This document shows positions 46,362 through 57,972 of a DNA stretch of 64,000 nt, piece by piece (the first letter of the stretch is position 1; every line of letters starts with the position of its first letter). Source of the stretch: Diospyros lotus (Eukaryota; Streptophyta; Magnoliopsida; Ericales; Ebenaceae); the NCBI RefSeq assembly GCF_014633365.1, contig NC_068343.1, positions 26,133,307 to 26,197,306 of the forward strand, given 5' to 3'. Both the position numbers and the translations under genes were made by a program. The notes beneath the pieces were generated by a model. It did not search any database. It saw only the letters and a list, made by a program, of their open reading frames with translations, and was not told the origin of the DNA.

Positions 46362-48678
46362 TCTGGTGCCCATCGTGGGCCCGGTAAAACTTACCTATCT
46401 CATAATTTCACTAGAGCCTTTCAAACCAACCTCCCCGTTACCATACCATGGTGGGAAACTGAAGCGCCCTCGCCCAAGAATCGAATAACGCTGACCATTT
46501 CCTACAAAACCCAACTGTCATAGAAGTCCTTCTTCAAACGGTCCAACAACTCCAAAACCAAGTTATTGAATTGACCCGAAACCAGCAATGCAACCAACCC
46601 AATGAGCGAGTCGATTGGGATGCAAAAGGCAATCATCACCAACACCATCAGGCCACCCACACCCCTATTCCCCCACTTTTTGCATCCTTATACTCCCATA
46701 GTCATCCCTTTTCCAAGTTTATCATAGCTGTTCCTTTACCCGACGGCTTTCGCCCCTCTACACCTTGGAACCTTATGATAGCACCACCGACCCTTAGGAC
46801 CATCTCATCACATTCAACGCCGCCATACTGATAAGTAAAAGCTCGGACCCGATCATGTGCCGATCCTTTCCTAGCACCCTAAGGAAGTAGACCATGTTGT
46901 GGTTCTCATCCTTGGAGCCAAACTCCATCCATGACTTCTCCGAGTTACCCACTCACTTCCTCACTCATTTCTCCATTAACCAAGCTCATCATAAGACGTC
47001 GGCTAGTCTTATCAACCTGAAGCAAGGCAAACATGAGCCACTACGGGCAATCATGAACAAGTTCTTTCAAGACATCCTCCAGATCAAGCATCTCAACCTT
47101 GCAGTATCCTTACACACCATCATAGCTGGACTAAGAGTAGGCCCCTTCGCCAATTCACTGGACTGAAAACCCCCTACCATCTAGGCTGATCTCAGAACAC
47201 GCGCAGTATGATACATCAACATGGAAGAAGCCTCGACCTCAACCGGTCCCCCAATCGGGACCTCCTACCAGGCATTAACACAACCACATGAGGGACTCCT
47301 ATTTAAACCAAGAAAGCCGAGATCACAACAAAGGGTGGAGAGAACCACCCTGGGCCCTCTAGCCACCTCAGTTACACTACAACATAGACACCCCCCTTAT
47401 AACAAGGTAGGATCATATTTTTTGAGAGATGTACAACACCAAGGTCATCCCTCTCTCGGATGTCTGCAAGGAATGACCCTTTGTGGCAATGTCGACACCA
47501 GCAAGCAGTGTGATTACCATCATATGTTTGGGCATATGACTGAAGAATTCGCCGCCCTAAAGGACCAAATAGAGTGGCTGGTCAGGGAAGGCTATGTCAT
47601 CTAATATGTTTATAGACTGGACCGAAGGTGATCCCCGCAAAGTAACCCGAATAGGCAAAGGAGTCGCAGCCCTCAGAGACAGCACCAAGCAGGTAACAGG
47701 CAAAATGCCGGACCGCTACCTAGAAATCCAGCAGCTAGAGTCATTGACTCCATCTCTGTAGGCTTCGCAAGTGGAGGAGAATCAGGCTCGGCAAGGAAAT
47801 GACACCTCTGGGCGATAATGTAAATAGATAGTGCCGAGAGGAAGCCAAAGAGGATAGCTTGACACTGTACAATCTCCTTCACCAAGGAATACATCAAAGG
47901 TATTGACAAAAACCTTGACGATCCCATGGTAATGTCAGTTGTCGCCGCGAATTTCTTAGTAAAGAAAGTCCTCGTGGATTAGGGCAGCTCAGTTGACTTG
48001 TTATACCTGCCAAGCCCAAAAGGAGCTAAAGTCATTTGATAGGAGCTAAAGTCATTTGATGGGAACCTAATTGGTTTTTCTAGAGAGTAGGTAAGGGTCA
48101 GGGGCTACGTCGACTTACTAACTTCATTCGGGATGGCTCCTCTCATCAAAACAATCCTCATCCAATATCTAGTCATTGACTGTCGGACACCATACAATGC
48201 ACTGCTCGGCTGCCCTTCTCTCAACAACTTAGGCAGAATAATATCCATTCCCCATCTAACCATAAAGTTCCCAGTGTCAAATACCAAGGTCAGAGCTATT
48301 AATGCTACTAAGAAAGAGGATCGGCAATGCTACTACGACAGCCTCAGAGTTCAGAGCCCCGAGTCTGGCAAGGACAATAAGGGAAGCAAAACTCCCAGAA
48401 ATAGCAGTCAAATGGCAGGAACAAGTAGCCAAGCCCCAAACCATAGTGCGCACATGGTAGAGTTAGAAAACCAAAACTAGTCATCAGATGACCATTGTCA
48501 ACCCATAACAAAACCCCACCTCGAAGGACAGGACCCCCACCCGGAGCAGACTGTCTATGGCAAAAATGCCCCACCAAATCACCAATAACATCAATAACAG
48601 AGCCCGCCACCTAGCTGAACCCAGGAGGAAGCCTTTACCCAAAATGAAGGACGTGGGGAAGCACAGATGTACCATAAC
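46362..48678 (+). pseudogene. T1 Gypsy gag-protease remnant
   Basis: Gag: a decayed N-terminal region, then MLWFSSLEPNSIHDFSELPT, HFLTHF, SLINLKQGKHEPLRAIMNKF in the frame from 46894, then a zinc-knuckle relic, CDYHHMFGHMTEEFAALKDQI (47509-47571). Protease: VAANFLVKKVLVD, a TAG stop at 47980-47982 inside the Asp-x-Gly catalytic site, then GSSVDLLYLPSP, and after a 20-bp tandem duplication (48021-48060) RVRGYVDLLTSFGMAP and YNALLGCPSLNNLGRI. This is the standard Tat-type Gypsy order. Many stops and shifts; no reverse transcriptase or integrase follows. The LTR at 48679 interrupts it. Confidence 0.8.
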
Positions 48679-49169
48679 TATAAGATCCCTTTTTTTGTAA
48701 GGTTGCCATGTAATTTATGCAAGATTAGAATACCAAAAAATGGGCTTGATAGCAAAATAGATCGCTGAATCAACTGCAAGGAATGCCCCAAAGTGTAAAT
48801 GTTTTTGGAAAATGATATAGTCTCGATGAGCGTTCCGAGATAGGATTTATGGAATCAAAGGAAATCAGAATTGAGACTATTTTTGGTACAGCTAAAATGC
48901 AGCTATGATTAAGGCTGAAAAACTGAATGATTGTAGGGGACTTTTGGGAAGTTAACGGAACACTAAGGGGGCTCCGATTTTTCTTAATGATCAACCCTGA
49001 GATGGTTTCAGGATGAAACAATAGCCCGATGAGTACACTGGAGTGAAATCATCCTTAATAAGTAAATTCGAAGTTATTAATTGTGGATTCAAAGCATCGT
49101 AATGCAAATTAATTAGACGTTAACGGGTGTAATTGCAATTTAAGGAATTCCCAAGTGTAATAAGGATGA

Positions 49170-51357
49170 TGTAATACCCCATATTTTTGTAAGGTTGCCA
49201 CGTATTTTAAGTGAGTTTAAAATACCAAAAAATACGTTTGAAATGGCAACAAGTGACCAAATCAGTCGTAGGGAGTGCCCTACAGCTTAGATACCTGAGG
49301 ACAAAGCTATATTTTTTACGAGCGTCTCGAGGCGAGATTTATGATGCTGAAAGAAATCAAATCAGAGATGGTTTTTGGTTAAGCTAAGTTATAGCCTAAA
49401 AAGACTGAATGATGGTAAGGGGCTTCCGAAAAATCGTATATATTGAGTAATTTTGAGTTATTAATTTTTAGATTTTAAGTATCTCGATAAATTTGATGTT
49501 TAAGGGTGTAATTGTGATTAGAGAATTATCCAAACGAAATAAGGACAAAATTTAGAGCTTATGTGGTAAAATATTAAAGTTGAAGACTTGAAATAAGGGT
49601 CAAAATGTTATTTGGGAGAAGTTGGGGAATTAGCTTGGATTTCAAAAGTTTAATTCACTCTAACTTTGGATTTCAAAAGCCACTCAATTATGGCTTTGAG
49701 TCTTTGGAGTCCATGGCTAAGATTGTGACAAGTGGCATAATATCATTGGTTGAAGAATTCTATAAATAAGCACCATGGGTTGTTCTCAAAACATTTAAGA
49801 GAGCTTTGAGGAGTGAAGCACTCTAAGAGGAGGAGCTTACTCTAGACAGAGAGAAGGAGGTTTGTCAAGAAGGCGGGAAGAAAGCGACGGAGAAGCGGCA
49901 GAAAACAAGCCTCGTTGGAGTTACGGGTCTTCGCCAGAATTTGCCAAAATCAGTCCAAAAAAAAAGCAAGTTAAATCTGATTTTTTTTTTTTTTTTAATA
50001 ATCTTGTAGAGGGGGAAGAGAGGGTCACATAGGTTCATACGAGGGTCGAATCGGAGTTAAAATGAAGAAGTTATGGGCGAAATACGAAAAAGGGACGAAG
50101 CTGTCCGAATTCTGCAAGGCAGTGCGTGAGTTACACGCGTCGGAAAATAGCTAGGCGTGAGGGCACGTGGGTTGCCTTTCCAGGGCGTGTGAGGTCACGT
50201 GAGGGGTCCATTTTCCATAAAATTTTTCAGTTTTGTCCCTACTTTTATGCCCCTCAACCTTATATAAAAATATTTAAGGGTAGGTTTACTGAAACGCATG
50301 TTTTCTTCAGAAACCTAGGGCGTTTGCTGTGAAATTATACCGTCGAAGAGATAAACCAACAAGGTGAGACTCCTATACTCCAAATCCTATTTTTATTCTC
50401 TTATGAGAGACTCTTATTACATGAGACGTGTTTTGTGAAGTTCTTGTACGTAAACTCTTATTATTCGCTTATGTGAAATCATGTTACATTTATGAATTGA
50501 ATTTTCCTGAAAATATATGCTGTTGGCTTTTTAACTGTCGCATTTATAAAATTCGTGTGGCCATACTGTTGTATCTATTTGTTGTTGGCCGAGAGCAAAA
50601 GTCGGATATCCCTCGAGAGGCACTATGCGTGCGCCATCGAGAAAGCTCTCGTGGGGAAGACCGTGAGTCTAAGGCACAATAAATGTGGTGCTTGCATGAG
50701 TTCTATAAGGCTGGGCCAAAGTGACATGGTTAGGGACCTCCCGAGAGGCGCTATGCGTGCGCCATTGAGAAAGCTCTCATTGGAGAAGGTTGACGTGTTC
50801 ACGAGGCACTTCGGAGTTCTTGTCTTCTCATACATTTTATACTTGATCATGCATCGATATAAACTGTTTTTGGAGTTTCTCACTAGAAGATTCATCTTCT
50901 AATTGGACTATGTCCCTGGAATATTCAAACATTTTAGGTTTTACGAGCGGCTCTAAGGGAAAGAAGGTAGCTGAAGAATAAGCTTAATTTACTACCTGTA
51001 GCATGTTTAGCATACTTTTGTTTATGTGCGAACTTATGTAATTTTGGATATGTTTAAGATGTTCAGTTATCATTTGGTAGAGATTATGTCCATGTAATAC
51101 ATTTTGTAGACGTCTTGAACAATTTTATGATAAATAAAACATTATGGTTGTGAACTATATCAGGTTCGATCTAGCTTCCGCATTTGAAATTTTAACGCCT
51201 GTCTTAGCTATTTGATTATTGGGTTTGTTAAACTGAGAAGGTGAAAATTAGGGTTTTTGGGATATTGTGTGGTGTATGATAGCTATTGTGATATGAAAAA
51301 TTTTTACATTCTCGAAATCCTAAGTTATAACACGCCTGAAAAATTTGGGGTGTTACA
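49170..51357 (+). mobile_element. Solo LTR D inside LTR C
   Basis: Starts TGTAATACCCC and ends GGGGTGTTACA, 2188 bp, flanked by GATGA (49165-49169) and AATGA (51358-51362), one mismatch. TATA box TATAAATAAG (49761-49770), a donor-like AAGGTGAG (50361-50368), two copies of a ~127-bp repeat around CGAGAGGC(A/G)CTATGCGTGC (50612-50790) and the hairpin trio (50884-50937). It inserted into its own LTR superfamily, as the start of LTR C is similar. Confidence 0.9.
50884..50937 (+). other. Three-hairpin module of LTR D
   Basis: Hairpin 1: TAGAAGA (50884-50890) with TCTTCTA (50895-50901). Hairpin 2: GGAC TAT GTCC (50905-50915), a paired change from GGGC/GCCC. Hairpin 3: CTGGAAT (50916-50922) with ATTTTAG (50931-50937), pairing only if two G-U wobbles are allowed, which points to RNA. 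Confidence 0.65.
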
Positions 51358-51946
51358 AATGAAATATGGGGATTATATGTATATTTTTCCATAATTATAT
51401 TAGTCTAAAATATACATACAAAATATATATATGTATTATATGTGCATGCGCGTAAGGTGTGGGGGGCAAATTGTGCAGCATGTTGGTTCGTCTTCAATCG
51501 TGAGCGTTGGGCTTAGGAAATTGCAAAGGGATTGAGAGAGTTGTCGAGAGGGAAGAGTCGTGCCCAAGCTTCTTCAGCTATATATATAGGGTGAGATTAA
51601 GAGAATTGGGAGATGGAGGAAATCAATGGTAGCAAACAATGGCCGATCGAGAGCAGAGAAGAGAGAGCTTGGCTAAGTGAAATAGAGAGAGTGAAGAGAG
51701 CATGGGCAAAGCAATGGCAGAGAAGGCTATCGCAAGAGAAGAAAGAAGAGAGATTGAGAGAGAAAGCCAGAGCTGACCACAGTTAGTAGGCAGCATCCAT
51801 GGCTGCAAGCTGCTACCATGATAGCTCGGGATAAAGATGAGCAACAGCTATAAATGGTGGCAACACGATTGGTGGTGGTCACAGCAGCGTGGAGCTATTG
51901 TGGGTGGCTATAGGCGGCAGTGGCGAGCTACGACCAAGGCCTTCGG

Positions 51947-53856
51947 TGAAAGTAAAGTAAGATCACTACGGGGTAAGCAGCGTAATTCAAAAATTTTGAA
52001 CTTTACCCCGATCCCAGCGATTGGATTAACGTCGAAATCAAATTGTTCATATACAAATAAAATAAATCTAACATTTAGATTTTTGAGTCGTTCGCGAATT
52101 CGAGTTGTCCAAGCGTCTGGCCTCTAACTCGTGATACACGGAACATGTCCATTGGCAAAGAGAGAAGAATAGGAGTGTTAGCTCCTTCTCCTTTTTGCGG
52201 CTTGTGTATGGACGAAAAAGAATGCCCACGTTTCAAATTGATGCCAAAAAGAAATGGGGAAGAGTGAACGGCAATAGGTTTTTCAACTCTTGAAAAACTA
52301 CACCAAAAACTCTCACTTAATTGGGCAACCCATAAAGGGGTATTTATAAGGAGCTCTAGGGTTTCTTAAACCCTAATGGATTGGCTAGTCCATTAATTCT
52401 AATTTAATTAGAATCTTAAGTGGGCTTATCCTAGTCCAACTAGAAATATAATTAAGTTGCCCAAATCCAATTATAGGTTAAATAAAATATTTTGGCCCAA
52501 ATCTAATTCAAGCTCAAATATAATATTTAATATTTGGCCAAAATCTAATTCAGTACAAATATAATATTTAATATTTGGCTCAAATCCAATTTAGTCCAAA
52601 TATAATATTTAATTTAATATTTGGCCCAAATCCAATTTAGTCCAAATATTAACTTAAGCCCAAATATATTTTATTTCCTATTTGCCACTCCAACAATAGA
52701 AAATTATTAAATTAGAAACTCCTTCCTAATTTAATCAATTGTCATTTTAGGAAACTCTTTCCATTATGACGACTCCTCATCATATCGATGTCATTACCTC
52801 TATTTGTTCTTTTTCCATGAGAACCTACGACGACATAACTTCTTGCCGAAATGTCCCACTTAACCATACGTCCACTCTCTTGGTTTAAGCCAAGGACCGT
52901 GCCTATTGCGTATGACTCATTAGGCTTCCAAATATATTGGCAATGTGTCAGTACGAACATATAAGACAAGATTGGCCTCTAGCAAGGCATCATGCTTACC
53001 CAATTATTCAGAAGAATTCATAATCCGCAAATAACCTTTCACGAGCATGGTTACTATGTAATTCGATCCTCTCGTCAATGTATCGTATGTGATCTCAAGT
53101 ATAGCGATATGTTACTTGATTATGATCACATGAGTTTTCTTCGATCATCCAGATTGATCTCTTTCACCATGGCCATGGATTTAAAGTGAATATCCACCAA
53201 AGGCGCCTTAGATACATCATCCTCTAACAAGGGATAAACGAGTCTCATCTTGGCTATGTACCTATCTCCATAAGCCTCACGATATACCCAACGATCACCT
53301 ACGTATAGCCTTTGTCTAGGCCTATCGAAACGATGTCAAAGCATACTGGTCTTCTTATGAGATAACCGTGACAACCTCAGGTCCAAGGATTAGTTACACC
53401 CATCTCATATGAGAATTCCATCAACATATAACCAAAATGGATTCTCATGGCAAGTCATGTCCAGTGACACGTTCTCCAACATTGGTCACCTATGTACTTG
53501 TCTAAGCATCCCCATGCCTATGGGTGTAAGACCCCCATTGCTATCATATAGCAAAAACATAGCACTTACAAATCTTACCACAATTGTCAATGTCCATTCT
53601 TGACATTGCTACGACTTGGAACGTTTAATGATGTCTAGAAAATGTGATGCATCATCTCACATCTTTATAGATTAAACACAGCATACATCATATGGACTTC
53701 TTTCTAGTTTCATTTGATTATTACAATAATAACAAGAAACTAATAGAACCACTTATTTGTGAGATTGAATAACTCCTTATTCAATAATAAACATGATTAC
53801 AATTTTCAGTGTACAACATGCCCAATCTGATTGGTTTTAGAGCACCTACACTAACA
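51947..53856 (-). mobile_element. Reverse solo LTR, copy 2, inside LTR C
   Basis: 1910 bp, the second copy of the family at 13134-15130, flanked by TTCGG (51942-51946) and TTCGA (53857-53861), one mismatch. Keeps the TATA box (minus, TATAAATACCCC at 52337-52348). It is shorter than copy 1 through several small deletions, for example one near 53145. No coding; the frames it shares with copy 1 are short and lack known domains. Confidence 0.85.
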
Positions 53857-55051
53857 TTCGATGGCCAACCATGGCGGATGAGGAAGAAGCAACCACGAAC
53901 GGGGATGTCGGCTGACGCGTTGGCGGCCCGCGACAGCGGGCATGGAGCAACATCGACTATGGTGGTGGCCGTTGGGGCAGTCGCGATGGCTTGCGACGAG
54001 TAGCGCACGCAGGAGGCGCATGTGCAGGTGTTGGTGCGTAGTAGGGAAGAAGATGAAGTGAACGAGAAGAAGAAAAGAAAATAAGAAAAAAATAAAGAAA
54101 AGAAAAGAAAGAATAAGGAAAAAATAGAGGAAATGTGGGAAAAATTCAAGAAAAATGGGGAATATAGATTTATTAATATTCTAGAGATTTTGGCGAGACA
54201 AATGGTTCAAGACACGTTTTGAGGTCTGGCATGAAAATCGAAGCGATGCACGAAAATTGAGGCGATGTGTAAAAATTGATGTGGTATGCAAGAATCAAAG
54301 TAGTGTGCAAGAATCGAGGCCTGGCACAAGAATTGAGGCAAGGCTCGGGGATCAAGGTTGTGCACAAAAATTAAGGCATGTCATGCATATCGAGGCAGCC
54401 TGAGAAGCTATGTCAAGGTGAGTAAAATTTCCTTGAAAATTAGGAAATTTATTTTATGAATTGTTATAAAGAAATAATTGGAAGATATTTGAGGAATATT
54501 TAGTTCGGACTTATTGAGGAAAAATAGGAAGAAATGGAGGGAAATTACGACGAGATTAGGAAAGAAATAGAATATTGATTTCTTGAATGAATATGATGGC
54601 CAAGGTATGTTGAGGATCTGAATTGAGTATGTTAGAAGCCTGGCACTAGAATCAAGATATTCTGAGATGCGTATAAGTGGTACTTCCCAAACTGGATTTA
54701 GTTTTATGAAAACGCTTGATTTAAAAGTGGTTTAACCCAAAACCTAATTTATTATAAACAATTTTATCATGTTGTCATGTCTTGATGTGATTATGTCATG
54801 TAGATTGCATTTACATGTATTGATGATAAAATGTGCATACATTCACGATGATATTATTGATCATGCATCGCATAATGGTTTGGGATTATGGACTCGCATC
54901 GTTGCTCTACCAAGCGTGCACCCATACACCTCGACCTAGAAAGGGGCTGTAAAAATAAGGAGCAACAGTTGGGTGCGGTCGACTCAAATCGAAAATGATG
55001 AGGACATTTTTCATTTTGCATACATGCATGGAAATAATTTTGTACCCTTAC

Positions 55052-55106
55052 TTAGATGATTCATCATCTAACTTGGGCTTTACCCATGGAATATTCAAAC
55101 GTTCCA
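55052..55106 (+). other. Three-hairpin module of LTR C
   Basis: Hairpin 1: TTAGATGA (55052-55059) with TCATCTAA (55064-55071), eight perfect pairs, preceded by CCCTTAC as in the other LTR family. Hairpin 2 is reduced to GGG (55075-55077) with CCC (55083-55085). Hairpin 3: TGGAAT (55087-55092) with GTTCCA (55101-55106), one wobble. Confidence 0.65.
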
Positions 55107-55640
55107 GATGGAGATTGTAGCAAAAACAAGTATGAATGAGGCATGAAATGGCACTCAGCAAAGTGCATGATGAATTGAATGTATGTAATGTAGCTCATAT
55201 ATTTAAGTTCTGCTACTTTGAAATTTGAACATTTTGAGGAATAATGATGTATAACCATATGATTAATGATGATGTATAACCATATTTAGGGTTAATATTA
55301 GTGAGAACATATGTTATGTTTTTAGTCATATTGAGGAACTTATGTTTCATTGATGAATAGCCTTGTATTGGGGATTAAGTTCGAGAAATGGTCATGTATA
55401 ACCTTATTTATGGTTAATGAGAATGTAAGAGCTTATTATTGGTTAATGTTTAAGTTCAGGTTCGATTCTAGCTTCCGCAATAGATGTGTATGATGATTCT
55501 CTTTCGAGATAAATGTATGAAAATTTTGGGATGGATATGAGGAATGTTATGATTTAGCATTAGTATTGAAGGAAATAATTTATTATCCCAGAACTGTCCC
55601 AATTTATGACGCGCCTGAAAAAGAGAGGCGTTACAATAAC

Positions 55641-56026
55641 TGAGCAGCCATCCTTTCTAGGACTCACTGTTACAATACGCCTTACTAAATAAAGACAGTT
55701 ACTTCTGCTTATTACTTATCGTATCTTCACAAAGTGCAAACACGGGCTTTCCTTTGGCAGTCCCCAATAACCCTTGGCATATCCCCTTTTTTCCATCACC
55801 CTAAGATCGCCTCAACCGAATCACCCTGGTCTCGCCTGACCAACTAAATACAAGACCAAGTCATTTGCAACCTCGACTCACCTACTGCACACGCCAACAA
55901 AGATGAATGTTAGAACAAACCACCAACAAAGCCAACCAAAGTAACGAGGTATTCCAAAACTCCACATTTTACTAAAAAATTCAAATACACCCCAAACCTA
56001 CCTCGGTCCAATCCCAAAGTCAGGCC
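55641..56026 (+). other. Continuation of element T1 after LTR C
   Basis: C-rich sequence of the same character as the T1 interior, without a recognised protein. It ends with AGGCC (56022-56026), the left target duplication of the next LTR, and continues at 57540 when that LTR is removed. Confidence 0.5.
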
Positions 56027-57534
56027 CGAAGGATCATCACGAGGATACATAGCATGCAACGGAAGCGTTTTTATATAAAAACTTTCCTCGTATTAATTAG
56101 AATCTAGGAAACTTACTTTTTCTTCGGATTACCGGACGGAATGAAGCGATAGGAGGAGGATGGGCGGGAGCTTCTTCGCGTGGTGGAGATGACGGCTGTC
56201 CTGCAATCCTACGGCTCCTTCGCATCAGAACTTGAACGTTCTCTTGATCTTCCAGAGGTATGACTCAAACTCGTGGCCTCTCTTTTGGTGAAGAAGAGTA
56301 AAAAAAACCCTTAGATGAAAAACAACCAAGGAGAGAATATATATAGAGAGAACCCTAGGGTTAAAACCCTAGTGGGCCAAACCCTAGTGGGCCAAGTTCA
56401 TTTAATTAATTTTCTAATTGGGTTAGCCCAATTAATTAATTAAAAAACTAATGAACTATTATTTTATTCTAGCCCAATTAATTATGGACCATTCTGAATA
56501 AAATAATTCTCTCTCAATGTAATTCACCCAACAAGCCAAATGTATTAAATAATACATGAGTTATATCGAGCTACCCCGGGGACCAAAAGACAAATTATTC
56601 ACGGCTACTAAAATGACCAAAATATCCCTGCTACCTAGTAGCTATATTTTGTCATTCTAAGTGTTCCAACTATCACCATGTGGTAACACTGACCCCACGA
56701 ATAATTTTGCATATGCAATGTCTTTGACCTACTAGTGTAATGACGAAAATACCCCTCTGCATAACACCCATCATTTAGAAAGGAATAATGTACTGACACC
56801 TCTCTAAATGATTTCTACCATCCTTAGATCACTAGTCCAATAATCCGTGACTACTCGAATGTACTTGCTTATCACTGGGAGCTACCCAGAAGCACACACT
56901 CTTAAGTCACATTCCCAGGGCCCTGGATTATTTGATTATTCTTGGACAATCACAAGGGGGTGAATCACAGAAACTATCTTGTATTAGTCTGTCTTAACTA
57001 ATTAGAAACCATACTCCCAACTCAAAAGGTTATTGATCTTTGATAGACCTCACCTACAGTGAATCTAAGAATATAGCTCTAGGTTCACTAGACCACCAAC
57101 TAATACTCAAGTATTAGAGTACTCGTCCACGTAGTAGCAGTAATAGACTAGCTCCATGATAATTAGTACTTTGTCATTAGCTTCTATCACAGGTCCACTC
57201 TATGCATTCCAAATGCGCTTGTACAATTAGAGTAAACGGACTGTTTACTGGCTAAGGCAAGCCATCCTCCATTAGGATCTATTGCACAATGATCTTATCA
57301 TGATAGAATGCCCAGTTCTATCAAAAGATCAAGAGTAATATTTTCTTGCTTATTAAGTACCCATGATTCATGCCTAACTGTGAAGAACGACCCATCACAT
57401 GAATCACTTACTTAATAGCATAGACACTTTTCCAACAATTAAATGCAAATAATATATGTGCCATAAACTGACTAAAAGAAACATCATTACCATAAATTAA
57501 ACAAAACGTGTCTTTAGGGCATACATTTCCAACA
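56027..57534 (-). mobile_element. Reverse Copia-type solo LTR
   Basis: On the minus strand it starts TGTTGGAAATGTATGCCC at 57534 and ends near CCTTCG at 56027, 1508 bp, flanked by exact AGGCC (56022-56026 and 57535-57539). A TATA box lies at about 56337-56346 on the minus strand. The start sequence and length fit a common plant Copia LTR type; I do not assign a lineage. No primer site or coding adjoins. Confidence 0.85.
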
Positions 57535-57539
57535 AGGCC

Positions 57540-57972
57540 TTGTATCAAACAGGCACACAAGACCTCGAGCCAAACTTAGTCCTCCTTTAAACTGTGCTCT
57601 GGACCCAAACCGACATGGTCAGTCTGCCCCGTGCGAACCTCGGGCACAATCCCGTCATTGCTCTAGGCACCTCGAACCCGCCTCGGCTCTATCGAGCCAC
57701 GCCTTCTATCAGACAGACGCATAAGACCTCGAGCCAGACTCGGTCCTCCTTTAAACCATTCTCGAAACCCTGATCAATATGGACAATCTGCCTCACGCAG
57801 ACCTCAGGCACAGCCCCGTCATTACTCTAGGCACCTCGAGCCCACCTAGGCCCTATCGAGCCATTCCTTATATCAGACAGGCACACAAGACCTCGAGCCA
57901 GACTCGGTCCTCCTTTAAATCTTGCTCGGGACCCTAACCGACATGGTCAGTCCACCCTGTACGGACCTCGAG
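57540..57972 (+). repeat. 164-bp tandem repeat in element T1
   Basis: GACCTCGAGCC recurs at 57561, 57725 and 57889, spacing exactly 164 twice. Units also share the TTAGTCCTCCTTTAAA-like block, CGACATGGTCAGTC-like block and CTCTAGGCACCTCGA. About 2.6 copies remain before an LTR starts at 57973. It probably belongs to the 3' part of T1. Confidence 0.9.

Larger units (their letters stand above)
48679..55635 (+). mobile_element. Outer solo LTR C, itself hit by two LTRs
   Basis: Starts TATAAGATCCC (decayed TGTAATACCCC) and ends GAGGCGTTACA, flanked by exact ATAAC duplications (48674-48678 and 55636-55640). Own sequence is 48679-49169, about 51358-51946 and 53857-55635, about 2.85 kb. It has a TATA-like TATATATAGG (51581-51590), 22-24 bp imperfect repeats around GAGGC..ATGCA..AAAATTGA (54220-54400), donor consensus AAGGTGAGT (54415-54423) and the hairpin trio (55052-55106). 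No coding. Confidence 0.85.

Noticed and set aside
13134..53856. The repeat pair 13134-15130 and 51947-53856 as the two LTRs of one element
   Set aside because: Each has its own near-matching target duplication and different surroundings, so they are independent solo LTRs.
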